DNA of 36,286 nucleotides from the NCBI RefSeq assembly GCF_943193135.1, contig NZ_CALPCZ010000025.1:1-36286 (forward strand), read 5' to 3'. The position numbers and the translations under genes are program-made. Source of the stretch: Odoribacter lunatus (lineage in GTDB: Bacteria > Bacteroidota > Bacteroidia > Bacteroidales > Marinifilaceae). Position 1 is the first letter of the stretch, and each line of letters starts with the position of its first letter. Below the pieces are notes generated by a model. It was not told the DNA's origin and ran no database searches. It worked only from the letters and a program-made list of their open reading frames with translations. Below, piece after piece: positions 25,276-33,363 of this stretch.

Positions 25276-26004
25276 TCATTCTTTTTCATATCTTCCAAAC
25301 AAGACCAGTAATTTTGAAAAAATATTGTCTATTTTCCTGTATAACCACAATGCAGACAATTTCTTTACACGTTCCAATCTGTCATCGTTCACCAAAGTGT
25401 AATACTCTCCGGACCAATTCTGATTTATCACATGAGGGAAAACCGCTTTCAACTTTACGCCTTTTCTACGTATATAATTCCAGTCATCTGCCAATATTTC
25501 CGGACGTTTCTCTACTAACAAGCCCGCTGCCGCCCGATTGATCGCATAAGCATGTGTAAACGAAGCATTAAACACATTTACTAAATCAAAACACTCACAA
25601 AACTTTTGTTTTCGGGTATACATATAACGTCCTGACAAGAGAACTATTCTAGGCTGAGTAGACCTAAGCACTTTCTCTATATTTTTTATAATCTCCCGAA
25701 TATCTTCTTTTATAATAATATCATCTTCTAAAATCAACACAGATTCGTCCGTTGATTCTAATAGTTTCCGATAACATTTCTGATGACTCAGTGTACATCC
25801 AATCTCACCTGGACGTACTTTTTGATTATACCGCAACAGAAATCTTTCCTGATTAAATTTTTCATTTTTCTCTTTCTCATTCATCAATTTTCCATCCACT
25901 CCGACAACAAACTCTACCGACAAAAAAAACAAGCTAGACAATTGTTCGAGCATATATTTTCGACGCTCCGCAGAACGTTCCAGATTTATTATATAAGTCC
26001 TCAT
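25276..26004 (-). CDS. GT25-family (LPS-type) glycosyltransferase
   Basis: 242 residues. Seen: the GT25 start YIINLERSAERRKYM, PGEIGCTLSHQKCYRKLLES near 64-83 and VLILEDDIIIKED near 89-101, with the Glu-Asp-Asp metal site. Bacterial members add galactose or other hexoses to LPS or capsule. The typical later Asp residue in LADDWNYIRRKG near 172-183 is also present. The gene sits between the GT2 and GT32 genes with gaps of 3 and 12 bases, so it is part of the same packed operon. Confidence 0.88.
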   Translation of the reverse strand: MRTYIINLERSAERRKYMLEQLSSLFFLSVEFVVGVDGKLMNEKEKNEKFNQERFLLRYNQKVRPGEIGCTLSHQKCYRKLLESTDESVLILEDDIIIKEDIREIIKNIEKVLRSTQPRIVLLSGRYMYTRKQKFCECFDLVNVFNASFTHAYAINRAAAGLLVEKRPEILADDWNYIRRKGVKLKAVFPHVINQNWSGEYYTLVNDDRLERVKKLSALWLYRKIDNIFSKLLVLFGRYEKE

Positions 26005-26016
26005 CCTTGCCTTGTT

Positions 26017-26745
26017 TTATTTTAAATATCCCCGAATCTTTTGCTTAAAATGAACTACCTTCCTTGTATTTGAATATCCAATAAAATTACATACTTTCAT
26101 TTTAAATCTTTGGTAAGGAGTTATCCACGAACCAGCAAAATGATGAATCGTATATGTATTTTCAGTCAAATACAATTTCCCGTTCTTATGAGATTTCGGA
26201 CAAAAAAAGTCTTTGGGATAAAAAGTTATCAAACCAGGAAAATCTTGATACGTATTATTTTGCAGCAACCCCTGTCTCAACATGTTCTCTGTAAGTGTTA
26301 TTACATTCGTTGTCAAATCAAATGTTCCATCGGATTTCAAAAAATGTCGGTCAGAATAATAGACAAGATTATCCTTTACCCAACGGCCACCCTTTTCACT
26401 CGCCATAATTCCTGTGGGAATCATCTTATCATCTTCAAAACCTGAAAAAGCAGTATGAATCAGAAACCTATCTAAAGACTTCAATACCTCCACATCCGTA
26501 TCCATATAAATTCCCCCCTCACTATGTAAAGCAAACAAACGCACATAATCCGTCACGAAAGCAAACTTTCGAGCCTCATAAGCCTCTTTTACATAAGTAT
26601 TACTCTCAATATTGAAATTACGTTCATTCCATTCTCGGATTTCATAATCTGGCAAATATTTCTTCCACGAACTAATACACTTTTGTGCTAATTCCGGCAA
26701 AGGATTTCCACCAAACCAACAGTAATGAATTATCTTAGGTATCAT
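26017..26745 (-). CDS. GT32-like glycosyltransferase, copy B
   Basis: 242 residues, a close paralogue of the protein at 22427-23185: both share MIPKIIHYCWFG, ARKFAFVTDYVRL, EGGIYMDTDVEVLK (DXD site), FSGFED, IPTGIMASEK and YPKDFFCPKSH-like segments, and differ mainly after the first 200 residues. By eye well over half of the first 210 positions agree. The two probably arose by duplication and now use different acceptors or donors. It lies six bases before the wecB stop side, as the next gene in the operon after wecB. Confidence 0.88.
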   Translation of the reverse strand: MIPKIIHYCWFGGNPLPELAQKCISSWKKYLPDYEIREWNERNFNIESNTYVKEAYEARKFAFVTDYVRLFALHSEGGIYMDTDVEVLKSLDRFLIHTAFSGFEDDKMIPTGIMASEKGGRWVKDNLVYYSDRHFLKSDGTFDLTTNVITLTENMLRQGLLQNNTYQDFPGLITFYPKDFFCPKSHKNGKLYLTENTYTIHHFAGSWITPYQRFKMKVCNFIGYSNTRKVVHFKQKIRGYLK

Positions 26746-26751
26746 GATGTG

Positions 26752-27912
26752 TCAATTACTAAGAAAAGAAACAAGCCTTTGGCAAGCCTTACCATCTCCA
26801 TAAGGATTAACCGCCTTACTCATCTTTTCATAATATTCCGGGTTATCTAGCAAATCAGAAATCTCTTCCACAATTTTATTATAATCCGTTCCTACCAATT
26901 TTACTGTCCCTGCCTCCAATGCCTCTGGACGCTCCGTTGTATCACGCATCACTAATACCGGTTTACCCAAGCCCGGCGCCTCTTCCTGTATACCACCACT
27001 ATCGGTCAAAACAATTGCAGATTTCTCCATCAAATAGACAAAAGAAAGGTACTCCAATGGCTCGATAAAAAACATATTATCCAAATCCGATAAATCCTCC
27101 CCAAACACGTCATGAATTGGACGACGGACATTCGGATTCAAATGCATCGGATAAACAAAATCCACTTCCGGATACTTTTCCGAGAGTGCCTTTATTGCTT
27201 TACACATAGAGATAAAGCCATTACCAAAATTCTCCCGGCGATGGCCGGTTATCAATACTAACCTTTTCCCTCCGGTCAAACGCTTAACATCATATCCCGA
27301 TGATTCCAATACATGCTCCAACTCACCATCCAACACTTTATCATTTTTGATCTTCTCCACCACCATATAAAGAGCATCTATCACGGTATTCCCCGTTACT
27401 GAAATTCTTTCTTCCGGTACATTCTCTTTCAACAAATTATCCTTACTTAAGGGAGTCGGCGCAAAATGATAAGTTGCAATACGACCTGTAATTTGCCGGT
27501 TCATTTCCTCCGGCCAGGGACTGTAAATATTATGCGTGCGCAATCCTGCTTCCACATGCCCAACAGTAATCTGCTGATAAAAAGCTGCCAAAGCGGCAGC
27601 CGTAGAAGTCGTTGTATCTCCATGGACCAAAACCACATCGGGCTGTACTTCTTTCAATACATCCCGCATCTCCGTCAACACACGAGCCGTCACATCATAC
27701 AAATCCTGTCCCTGCTTCATGATATTCAAATCATAATCAGGCCGTATATCAAATATATGTAATACCTGATCCAACATTTCACGGTGTTGTCCGGTTACAC
27801 ACACAACCGTCTCAAATTTCTCCGGATATCTTTGAAATTCTTTTACCAAAGGAGCCATCTTAATAGCTTCCGGACGCGTACCGAAAACAAGCATAACTGT
27901 CTTCATCTCCAT
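26752..27912 (-). CDS. wecB: UDP-N-acetylglucosamine 2-epimerase (non-hydrolysing)
   Basis: 386 residues. Interconverts UDP-GlcNAc and UDP-ManNAc, so the polysaccharide may contain ManNAc or a derivative. Seen: FGTRPEAIKMAPLVKEF near 10-26, VTGQHREMLDQVL near 39-51, VHGDTTTSTAAALAAFY near 95-111, HVEAGLRTHNIYSPWPEEMN near 119-138, TGHRRENFG near 222-230, and LTDSGGIQEEAPGLGKPVLV near 305-324. All active-site His/Asp/Glu/Arg positions look intact. The start could be ATG 27912 or the in-frame ATG 27906. It starts directly after the stop of the iron-sulfur gene. No UDP-ManNAc dehydrogenase (wecC) follows. Confidence 0.94.
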   Translation of the reverse strand: MEMKTVMLVFGTRPEAIKMAPLVKEFQRYPEKFETVVCVTGQHREMLDQVLHIFDIRPDYDLNIMKQGQDLYDVTARVLTEMRDVLKEVQPDVVLVHGDTTTSTAAALAAFYQQITVGHVEAGLRTHNIYSPWPEEMNRQITGRIATYHFAPTPLSKDNLLKENVPEERISVTGNTVIDALYMVVEKIKNDKVLDGELEHVLESSGYDVKRLTGGKRLVLITGHRRENFGNGFISMCKAIKALSEKYPEVDFVYPMHLNPNVRRPIHDVFGEDLSDLDNMFFIEPLEYLSFVYLMEKSAIVLTDSGGIQEEAPGLGKPVLVMRDTTERPEALEAGTVKLVGTDYNKIVEEISDLLDNPEYYEKMSKAVNPYGDGKACQRLVSFLSN

Positions 27913-29121
27913 TTAAATAAGTTTCTTGATTACTTGATAAAACTGTCTTACAAAAGGAATACTTCTCACTATTGTTTTCATCCGATTTACCAGATAATAG
28001 TGTACATAAAAAGAATACAGACAGCGTCTAGCTGCCCACCTAAAACCTAATTCAGGATACAATTTCCGGAATAATTCATAATTTCTATTCTTTACGGAAG
28101 GATGTTGCAATTGCCCATTACCTCGAACTGCCTCCATCACCTCTCGCTCCTCACACACCATTTCCTCTTTACACCTTTCAAAAAATGTCCTCCCCTTTTC
28201 CGTATTTAGAAATACCTCCGAAATACCTTTTCCCACATCCAGAGCTGTTTCTCCAATTCCCCAATAATCTCCAATTGTTACATCCGAAATACGTCTCGGA
28301 TTTGCATAGGAACAAGAATAACAACAATGTCTGTGAAATAATCCCGTTATAAAACCTGTAATATAATAGTTGTGCGGATACTTTTCTTCAACACCAACCC
28401 CTCCTCCATTATCTGGTATCAAATCACTCAAAAAGATTCCATATTTTAAATCCTTCCTCATCTTACCCTTTACTCGGAAGCGAACTTGATAATCCTTTTC
28501 AGGCAGATTCCTTTTTTTCAATATCTCTCTTACACATTCCTGCAACAACTCTCCCGAAGGAACTCCGTGACATACCAAGTCCACCGTTACCAACTCTGCA
28601 TAATCTTTACGTAAAAAAGCTCGCAAACCAGCAATCTGACAAGGAGTACCCACAAACAAGGTTTGCTTACCTTCCAACAAATCTTTCTTTACCGACTTAA
28701 ATACATCTCCGATTTCACTTTGGACATATTTTGAACCTTTGATTTTATACAACTCGTTCTTCCTTTCTATACGCCGATGCCTAATATCAGCATAAGATTC
28801 TTGTACGCATCCATACACAACACCTCCTTCTTTAATCACTCTTTGAGCAAAAATAGAAGAAGCTCCACCCGACGTACTACTCCTACGATCACTTTCTTCT
28901 TTGCTATAAGCAGCATACACAATCTCCGGCAACACCTTTTCTAAGGGATGATTTACCGGACAAATAGAAAAACACAAACCGCAATTAACACAGCTATTCT
29001 CATCAATCTCCGGATACAAAAAACCACAACAATCCTTTTCCACCCTAATAGCGCGATGAGAACAACTATTATAACAGGCCATACACCCGGTGCATAAATC
29101 AACCGGACAAATCCTATTCAT
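27913..29121 (-). CDS. iron-sulfur F420-dehydrogenase-beta-like protein of polysaccharide loci
   Basis: 402 residues. Seen: two 4Fe-4S ferredoxin clusters at the start (CTGCMACYNSC and CVNCGLCFSICP within the first 55 residues), then a FrhB-type N- and C-terminal domain (STSGGASSIFAQRVI, LFVGTPCQIAGLRAFL near 155-170, VCHGVPS near 183, DVTIGDYWG near 275). Such proteins are common next to polysaccharide pyruvyltransferases in capsule loci; the redox reaction is not known. It starts three bases after the pyruvyltransferase stop and ends where wecB starts. Confidence 0.88.
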   Translation of the reverse strand: MNRICPVDLCTGCMACYNSCSHRAIRVEKDCCGFLYPEIDENSCVNCGLCFSICPVNHPLEKVLPEIVYAAYSKEESDRRSSTSGGASSIFAQRVIKEGGVVYGCVQESYADIRHRRIERKNELYKIKGSKYVQSEIGDVFKSVKKDLLEGKQTLFVGTPCQIAGLRAFLRKDYAELVTVDLVCHGVPSGELLQECVREILKKRNLPEKDYQVRFRVKGKMRKDLKYGIFLSDLIPDNGGGVGVEEKYPHNYYITGFITGLFHRHCCYSCSYANPRRISDVTIGDYWGIGETALDVGKGISEVFLNTEKGRTFFERCKEEMVCEEREVMEAVRGNGQLQHPSVKNRNYELFRKLYPELGFRWAARRCLYSFYVHYYLVNRMKTIVRSIPFVRQFYQVIKKLI

Positions 29122-29124
29122 ATA

Positions 29125-30225
29125 TCAATTCTTTAACGCATTCACTAAATAATCAAGCGATTGTTTCCTGTGAGTAGATAATTTCTCCTTCACTGAAGAA
29201 TAATCTATTTGTCCCAACCCTTCAATTCTTCCAGCATCAGATTCACCAACAAAATACTTGCTAAGGCCTAATAAATTAAAAAGATGTAAAATGCGGGAAT
29301 TCTGATTCTCTTTTGAAGAATCAGTAAACCGCTTAAACGTGCAGAACCTCTTTTCAAAAAGAATCGAAAAAATACTTCCGTGAAAAGAATCTGTAAAGAA
29401 ATACTCGCTATGATAAATATAATTCAAAAACTCCTCGGGACCAGCAGCTATACACCCCTCCCACGCTACGTAAGAAGGATGTGTGCAAAATATTTTCAGT
29501 GGTAAATGAAATCGATTAGCAAACTCTTTTACATAATTTAAATACCACACATTAGGCGTTAAGAAATAACATAATACATACTTCTCTTTTTCCTGTACCC
29601 CCTCCTTGACAAATCGTTTCCAAACCTCTCCCTCCAACAATAATGTAGGATCAAGTACCGTGCAAATCGGTTTCTCCAAAAAAGACGCCAACAATTGTGC
29701 CCCCTGTTCTTCCCTTGCGGAAAGGTAATCAAAACGCTCTAATAATGGACGTGTCTTCAAAACAAACTCTTTAGGATAATCACAAACTCCTACGCTGGGA
29801 GCATAGGCTATTTTTTTCTTCTGGGTAAAATCCAGATAATAATAGGGAGAATAAATATTTATATGAGGAAACCATATTTGGTCACTTCCACAAATAAACA
29901 TATCATATTGACTATCCAATTTTTCCAAAGGGAGAATTCGAGTATTAATTTTTAAATACTTTCTCTGAAAATCTTGATAAGCTCTTTCAGACTTCTTTTT
30001 CAAGCAACTATACTTTCGATTAGTCACAAAACATTTCCATTCTCCGAGTTGTCTCCTAAATAAAAGGAAGCGTTCATTCTGCACCCCTTCCTCTATAATT
30101 AAAGAATCATCTAAAATATCATTATCATATCCTTCCCTGCGAATCACTTGCTGTAGCGCATAAGCCTGCAAATAAGTCCCGAAATTATTATACTTTATCC
30201 ACGTAACTGTTGCAGTCTTTTTCAT
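29125..30225 (-). CDS. polysaccharide pyruvyl transferase family protein
   Basis: 366 residues. The CsaB/WcaK family places pyruvate ketals from phosphoenolpyruvate on sugars, adding negative charge. Seen: the GT-B-like start TVTWIKYNNFGTYLQAYALQ near 6-25, FICGSDQIWFPHINIYSPYY near 110-129, and the donor-side HSEYFFTDSFHGSIFSILFE near 272-291, with the conserved T-D-S-F-H-G motif. The start codon overlaps the flippase stop codon (TAATG). It is paired with the iron-sulfur protein downstream as in many other loci. Pyruvylation itself is inferred from the family. Confidence 0.88.
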   Translation of the reverse strand: MKKTATVTWIKYNNFGTYLQAYALQQVIRREGYDNDILDDSLIIEEGVQNERFLLFRRQLGEWKCFVTNRKYSCLKKKSERAYQDFQRKYLKINTRILPLEKLDSQYDMFICGSDQIWFPHINIYSPYYYLDFTQKKKIAYAPSVGVCDYPKEFVLKTRPLLERFDYLSAREEQGAQLLASFLEKPICTVLDPTLLLEGEVWKRFVKEGVQEKEKYVLCYFLTPNVWYLNYVKEFANRFHLPLKIFCTHPSYVAWEGCIAAGPEEFLNYIYHSEYFFTDSFHGSIFSILFEKRFCTFKRFTDSSKENQNSRILHLFNLLGLSKYFVGESDAGRIEGLGQIDYSSVKEKLSTHRKQSLDYLVNALKN

Positions 30226-31742
30226 TACATTCTCATAAAATTCAACAACTTGTTCTTAAAAAGCATCCGTTCCCCCTTTTTTAATCCGATAAAATAGACT
30301 GACATTCCAACAGAGAAAATAGAAACAAACGTAACCACAAACAAACGCAGGAAACCAACTGGCATTTCCCAATATACAACCATTGGAACAATTGAAGCCA
30401 CCAAAGCTACCACAAACACATTTAAAATCTCCTTCCCGAACCTTATGACAGGTAAATGAATCATACGATGAAGTAGAAATGTTCGGATTATCAATAAAAA
30501 TACTGAAATACAACCATAAATATAAAACGTATATTCCGGCGGCATACCCCATCTCAAAAACAAGTAAGACAATGGTAAATTAGCAAACAAGAACAAAGAT
30601 ACCCACATTTGATACGTACGGATTCTACCATAAGCCTTTGCTGCAGTTGCCAGCAAGTTGGATAATGAATCGAGCATAACATTCACAATAGCCAAACGAC
30701 AAAACAACACTGTGTAGTCAGGAACATTTCTCAACCATAACCTCAATACCTCTTCCGTTTCCAAAACCAAAGGAAGTGCAAAAAACAAAAGCAAATAAAA
30801 AGAAAAATTGGTACTCCGAAACAAAAGCACAAACATCTGTTCCTTTTCATTGGCTGCAAAATATTTTATCAACTGCGGATTCACTGCTGTTTGAAAACTA
30901 CTGACAAAACGATTTAAAGCACCAGTCACCTGATAAGAAATACCTCGAGCAGCATTAACAACCGGATTGAAAAAAATATTCAATACTAAATTGACTCCTT
31001 GTATAGTTGCCACCCACGACAATTCTCCAATAGCACTCCACCCTGCAAAAGACATTAATTCCTTGAAAAGTGACTTGTTCCAGAAAACTCTAAAACGAGC
31101 TTCCACAAATTTACTTCGACAATAAATCCAATATCCTCCTGTCACCAAGCAACTCACTCCACAAATAAGAATCGCATACAACTTTAGTTTATCAGAGGGT
31201 ATCCATAAAAGCAAGAAAGCAACTCCTAAACTCAAAACTACTTCCAAAATGCTAATATAAGCATATACATTCATTTTCTCACGGGCAATGATAACGGCAT
31301 TATAAGGTATTCTTACAATATTAGCACAGCAACCAAAAATAGAAAAAACAAAAACCCACCAAGCTGCCACTCTCTTACTCTCTGGAATATTCAACATACT
31401 TTCAAGCAGCCAATAACCGACACCTCCTGCAGTAATAACTACAATCAATGCCAATACTCCATGCACAACCAACGACAAACTGAAAATATGATTCAATTTA
31501 CCCCAATTTCCTCGTCCCATCTCAAAAGACAAATAACGTTGCACTGCTATTGCCATAGAGGAGTTCAAAAAATTAAACATCACCACAAGTCCCCCCACCA
31601 CATTGTAAATACCGTAATCCTCCACACCCAATACCTCCAGCACCACCCGCGACGTATACAACGTCACTCCCATAATCAAAAACATGCGGATATACAACAT
31701 CCCCGTATTCTTCGCTATCCGGCGCGTATTCTCTGATGACAT
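30225..31742 (-). CDS. Wzx-type oligosaccharide flippase
   Basis: 505 residues with about 12-14 membrane segments, the MOP/MATE-like polysaccharide-export fold. Seen: the N-terminal RIAKNTGMLYIRMFLIMGVT, LYTSRVVLEVLGVEDYGIYN near 28-47 (a hallmark of Bacteroidetes Wzx proteins), and further helices to the end. It flips the lipid-linked repeat unit to the periplasmic side for the polymerase at 23185-24300. First biosynthetic gene of the block; an 80-base gap without a clear promoter separates it from the small gene upstream, so it is probably transcribed from farther upstream. Confidence 0.88.
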   Translation of the reverse strand: MSSENTRRIAKNTGMLYIRMFLIMGVTLYTSRVVLEVLGVEDYGIYNVVGGLVVMFNFLNSSMAIAVQRYLSFEMGRGNWGKLNHIFSLSLVVHGVLALIVVITAGGVGYWLLESMLNIPESKRVAAWWVFVFSIFGCCANIVRIPYNAVIIAREKMNVYAYISILEVVLSLGVAFLLLWIPSDKLKLYAILICGVSCLVTGGYWIYCRSKFVEARFRVFWNKSLFKELMSFAGWSAIGELSWVATIQGVNLVLNIFFNPVVNAARGISYQVTGALNRFVSSFQTAVNPQLIKYFAANEKEQMFVLLFRSTNFSFYLLLFFALPLVLETEEVLRLWLRNVPDYTVLFCRLAIVNVMLDSLSNLLATAAKAYGRIRTYQMWVSLFLFANLPLSYLFLRWGMPPEYTFYIYGCISVFLLIIRTFLLHRMIHLPVIRFGKEILNVFVVALVASIVPMVVYWEMPVGFLRLFVVTFVSIFSVGMSVYFIGLKKGERMLFKNKLLNFMRM

Positions 31743-31823
31743 ATAAAAAAATGAGAAAAGACACCTGAAAATGTCTATTGATTTTTTTAGAATAAACTAC
31801 AATAAGAATTTCACATATTTCTC

Positions 31824-32372
31824 CTACCCGAAGTGAATATATTGCTCGCCTTTCTCGGCGACGGGGAGTATTTGGTTGTTGCCCCCGATGATGTTGATGA
31901 TGGTCTTGACGCTCTGACCCTGCCGTATCTTTTTTATGGCAGGAGCGTATTGTTCGGGCAAGAGTTCTCGAAGCAATTCCCGAACAGCGTGGACGTTGAT
32001 ATTTGTATTGCCGTTTACAAAATCCTGTGCCTTGGCAAGCTGTTCCATGTATATGGCATCAAGATTATCCGATATCCGATCCACAAGGCTTCGGGTATGG
32101 GAAGAGGTTTGTTCCTCGACAAGGACCAGGAACTCTTCTAACGTCAATTCATCGAAGAGTTCACTCAATTTCTTATTTAACGGCAATGCAGTTTTTGCTT
32201 TGATTTCCTCCTTTCTTTCAGCGCCCTTCCCCATTGCATTCTCTTTTTTCACAAACAAGGGTGTACAATATTGTCGGTTTAACAAGACCGCTGCCACCAT
32301 GAGAAAAGGATGTTCTACAAACCACAACGGAAACATAATCTGTTTGCGGATTTTATATTTCTCCGAACACAT
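31824..32372 (-). CDS. small unknown protein with C-terminal GGNxQxLP motif
   Basis: 182 residues from ATG 32372; an in-frame ATG about 36 bases later is an alternative. No family recognised. The first ~45 residues are moderately hydrophobic (MFPLWFVEHPFLMVAAVLL), then a charged helical middle (LNKKLSELFDELTLEEFLVL), and the end reads IINIIGGNNQILPVAEKGEQ followed by YIHFG. This end resembles the beginning of the neighbouring protein (32353-32745). The gene start overlaps the end of that gene by 20 bases, so the two are probably translated together. Placed between the UpxY region and the flippase, on the capsule strand. Confidence 0.6.
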   Translation of the reverse strand: MCSEKYKIRKQIMFPLWFVEHPFLMVAAVLLNRQYCTPLFVKKENAMGKGAERKEEIKAKTALPLNKKLSELFDELTLEEFLVLVEEQTSSHTRSLVDRISDNLDAIYMEQLAKAQDFVNGNTNINVHAVRELLRELLPEQYAPAIKKIRQGQSVKTIINIIGGNNQILPVAEKGEQYIHFG

Positions 32373-32745
32373 ACTTGCGGATGAGCGCCTGAATATTCTT
32401 TACCGATTTACCACTGTCGAACATAAGCAAAGGCAGGATACCTTCTACAAAGGTCTTGCTGCGTATCAGTTCTTTTGAACCCTCAAAATCTGCCAACACA
32501 TCATTGTACAAGTCGGCAAGAACCGTCTTACAAAGGGTAACGGCATCGGGACATTGTGTAATGCGGCGGATGAAGTTCTGTCTCTCGCCCCGATCATGAA
32601 TGTAAGGGTCAAGAGGTGTCGGAGCATCGCTCCCGCTGTCGCTGACTCCGCCGAAATTGTTTTGTATGGCAGCTGCAGCGTTAGGCAGCACCTGCACGTT
32701 ACCGCCGTGTATGTGAAATGTCATATCCGATTTTTCCATGAGCAT
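32353..32745 (-). CDS. small unknown protein with N-terminal GGNxQxLP motif
   Basis: 130 residues from ATG 32745 (ATG 32739 is an equal alternative). No family recognised. Near the start it reads MTFHIHGGNVQVLPNAAAAI followed by QNNFGG, then a Ser/Asp/Pro-rich linker and a helical C-terminal part (CPDAVTLCKTVLADLYNDVL, SVKNIQALIRKYVF). The motif matches the end of the adjacent protein at I, GGN, Q, LP, A, Q and G. It lies head-to-head with the plus-strand DUF4248 gene across a 265-base repeat-bearing gap; no clear minus-strand -7 element was found there. Confidence 0.6.
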   Translation of the reverse strand: MLMEKSDMTFHIHGGNVQVLPNAAAAIQNNFGGVSDSGSDAPTPLDPYIHDRGERQNFIRRITQCPDAVTLCKTVLADLYNDVLADFEGSKELIRSKTFVEGILPLLMFDSGKSVKNIQALIRKYVFGEI

Positions 32746-32796
32746 GCATCTTTCTGTTTACCGTGGACTTGCCGGCGATTGGCTGTTCATTTGCCG

Positions 32797-32829
32797 TTGT
32801 TCATGGAAAAAAGAGGTATTTTACTTTTG
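32797..32829 (+). promoter_or_regulatory. promoter of the DUF4248/HU/amidase module
   Basis: TTG (32797-32799) and TACTTTTG (32822-32829) with a 22-base spacer fit the Bacteroidetes consensus. Transcription would start near 32836 and give a leader of about 175 bases that contains the tandem repeats at 32865-32959. Confidence 0.5.
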
Positions 32830-32864
32830 CTACCGCAGACAAAACAGCCTTGATATGAAAAGCA

Positions 32865-32959
32865 TCAAAAAGCCGTTTTTTAAAACCTATCGTTTTTATA
32901 CCAAAAACCTATCGTTTTTGCATCAAAAACCTATCGTTTTTTATTCGGAACCGATAGGT
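32865..32959 (+). repeat. tandem ACCTATCG repeats (iteron-like) in a leader region
   Basis: AAAACCTATCGTTTTT occurs three times (32882-32897, 32903-32919, 32925-32942) at 21-22-base spacing, about two helical turns. A weaker unit (AAAAAGCCGTTTTT) precedes them, and an inverted unit (ACCGATAGGT) at 32950-32959 follows. Spacing and size do not fit a CRISPR array; binding sites or RNA elements are more likely. Confidence 0.75.
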
Positions 32960-33010
32960 CTACAAATTTGCTTCCCGACAAACGAATATGAATCTATAAT
33001 ATATTAAGGT

Positions 33011-33235
33011 ATGAACAAACCGTTATCTCCCCGTCCCTGTGGCAAGCGCGAACTGGCCCGGATGTATTTCCCAAAGACCGCAAATGCCGCTTCGGCCGTT
33101 GCCAATTTACGCAATCTGATGCTGTGCAACCAGGACATGATGAAGGAGTTGAAAGCTGCCGGATACAAATCACACGCGAAAATACTCACCCCACGCCAGG
33201 TGGGTATCATTTATCAATACCTCGGAGAGCCGTAA
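33011..33235 (+). CDS. DUF4248 family protein
   Basis: 74 residues. Matches the Bacteroidales DUF4248 family: an initial CGKRELARMYFPKTANAASA segment, LRNLMLCNQDMMKEL and a closing LTPRQVGIIYQYLGEP. It looks like a small DNA-binding helical protein (helix-turn-helix-like spacing), but no function is established. It opens the plus-strand module that continues with an HU-like protein, a smalltalk peptide and an amidase, an arrangement commonly seen beside Bacteroidales capsule loci, usually with a VirE/DUF3987 gene divergent from it, which is absent here. Confidence 0.85.
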   Translation: MNKPLSPRPCGKRELARMYFPKTANAASAVANLRNLMLCNQDMMKELKAAGYKSHAKILTPRQVGIIYQYLGEP

Positions 33236-33253
33236 AAGCCGCATCACAAATTG

Positions 33254-33283
33254 TCGCAAGACATCGCAACATATCGTAATGTA
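33254..33283 (+). repeat. three 10-base tandem repeats upstream of the HU-like gene
   Basis: TCGCAAGACA, TCGCAACATA and TCGTAATGTA follow one another with an exact 10-base period, so TCG recurs on the same face of the helix. They lie between the DUF4248 and HU-like genes, about 80 bases before the latter, next to a TACTTTTA -7-like element. Confidence 0.6.
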
Positions 33284-33363
33284 CGCTTTTCCGGCAGCAT
33301 ACTTTTACATCGTCAAACAATTAAAACTGTCCGTCCCGCAGGATAAACAGGGGCTTCAAGACG

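Noticed and set aside
31754-31784. Terminator between the small unknown gene and the flippase
   Set aside because: Only a five-base stem (AGACA/TGTCT) with a short T-run; too weak to claim.
32865-32959. CRISPR array
   Set aside because: Units are 16 bases with 5-6-base gaps and one inverted copy, and there are no spacers or cas genes.
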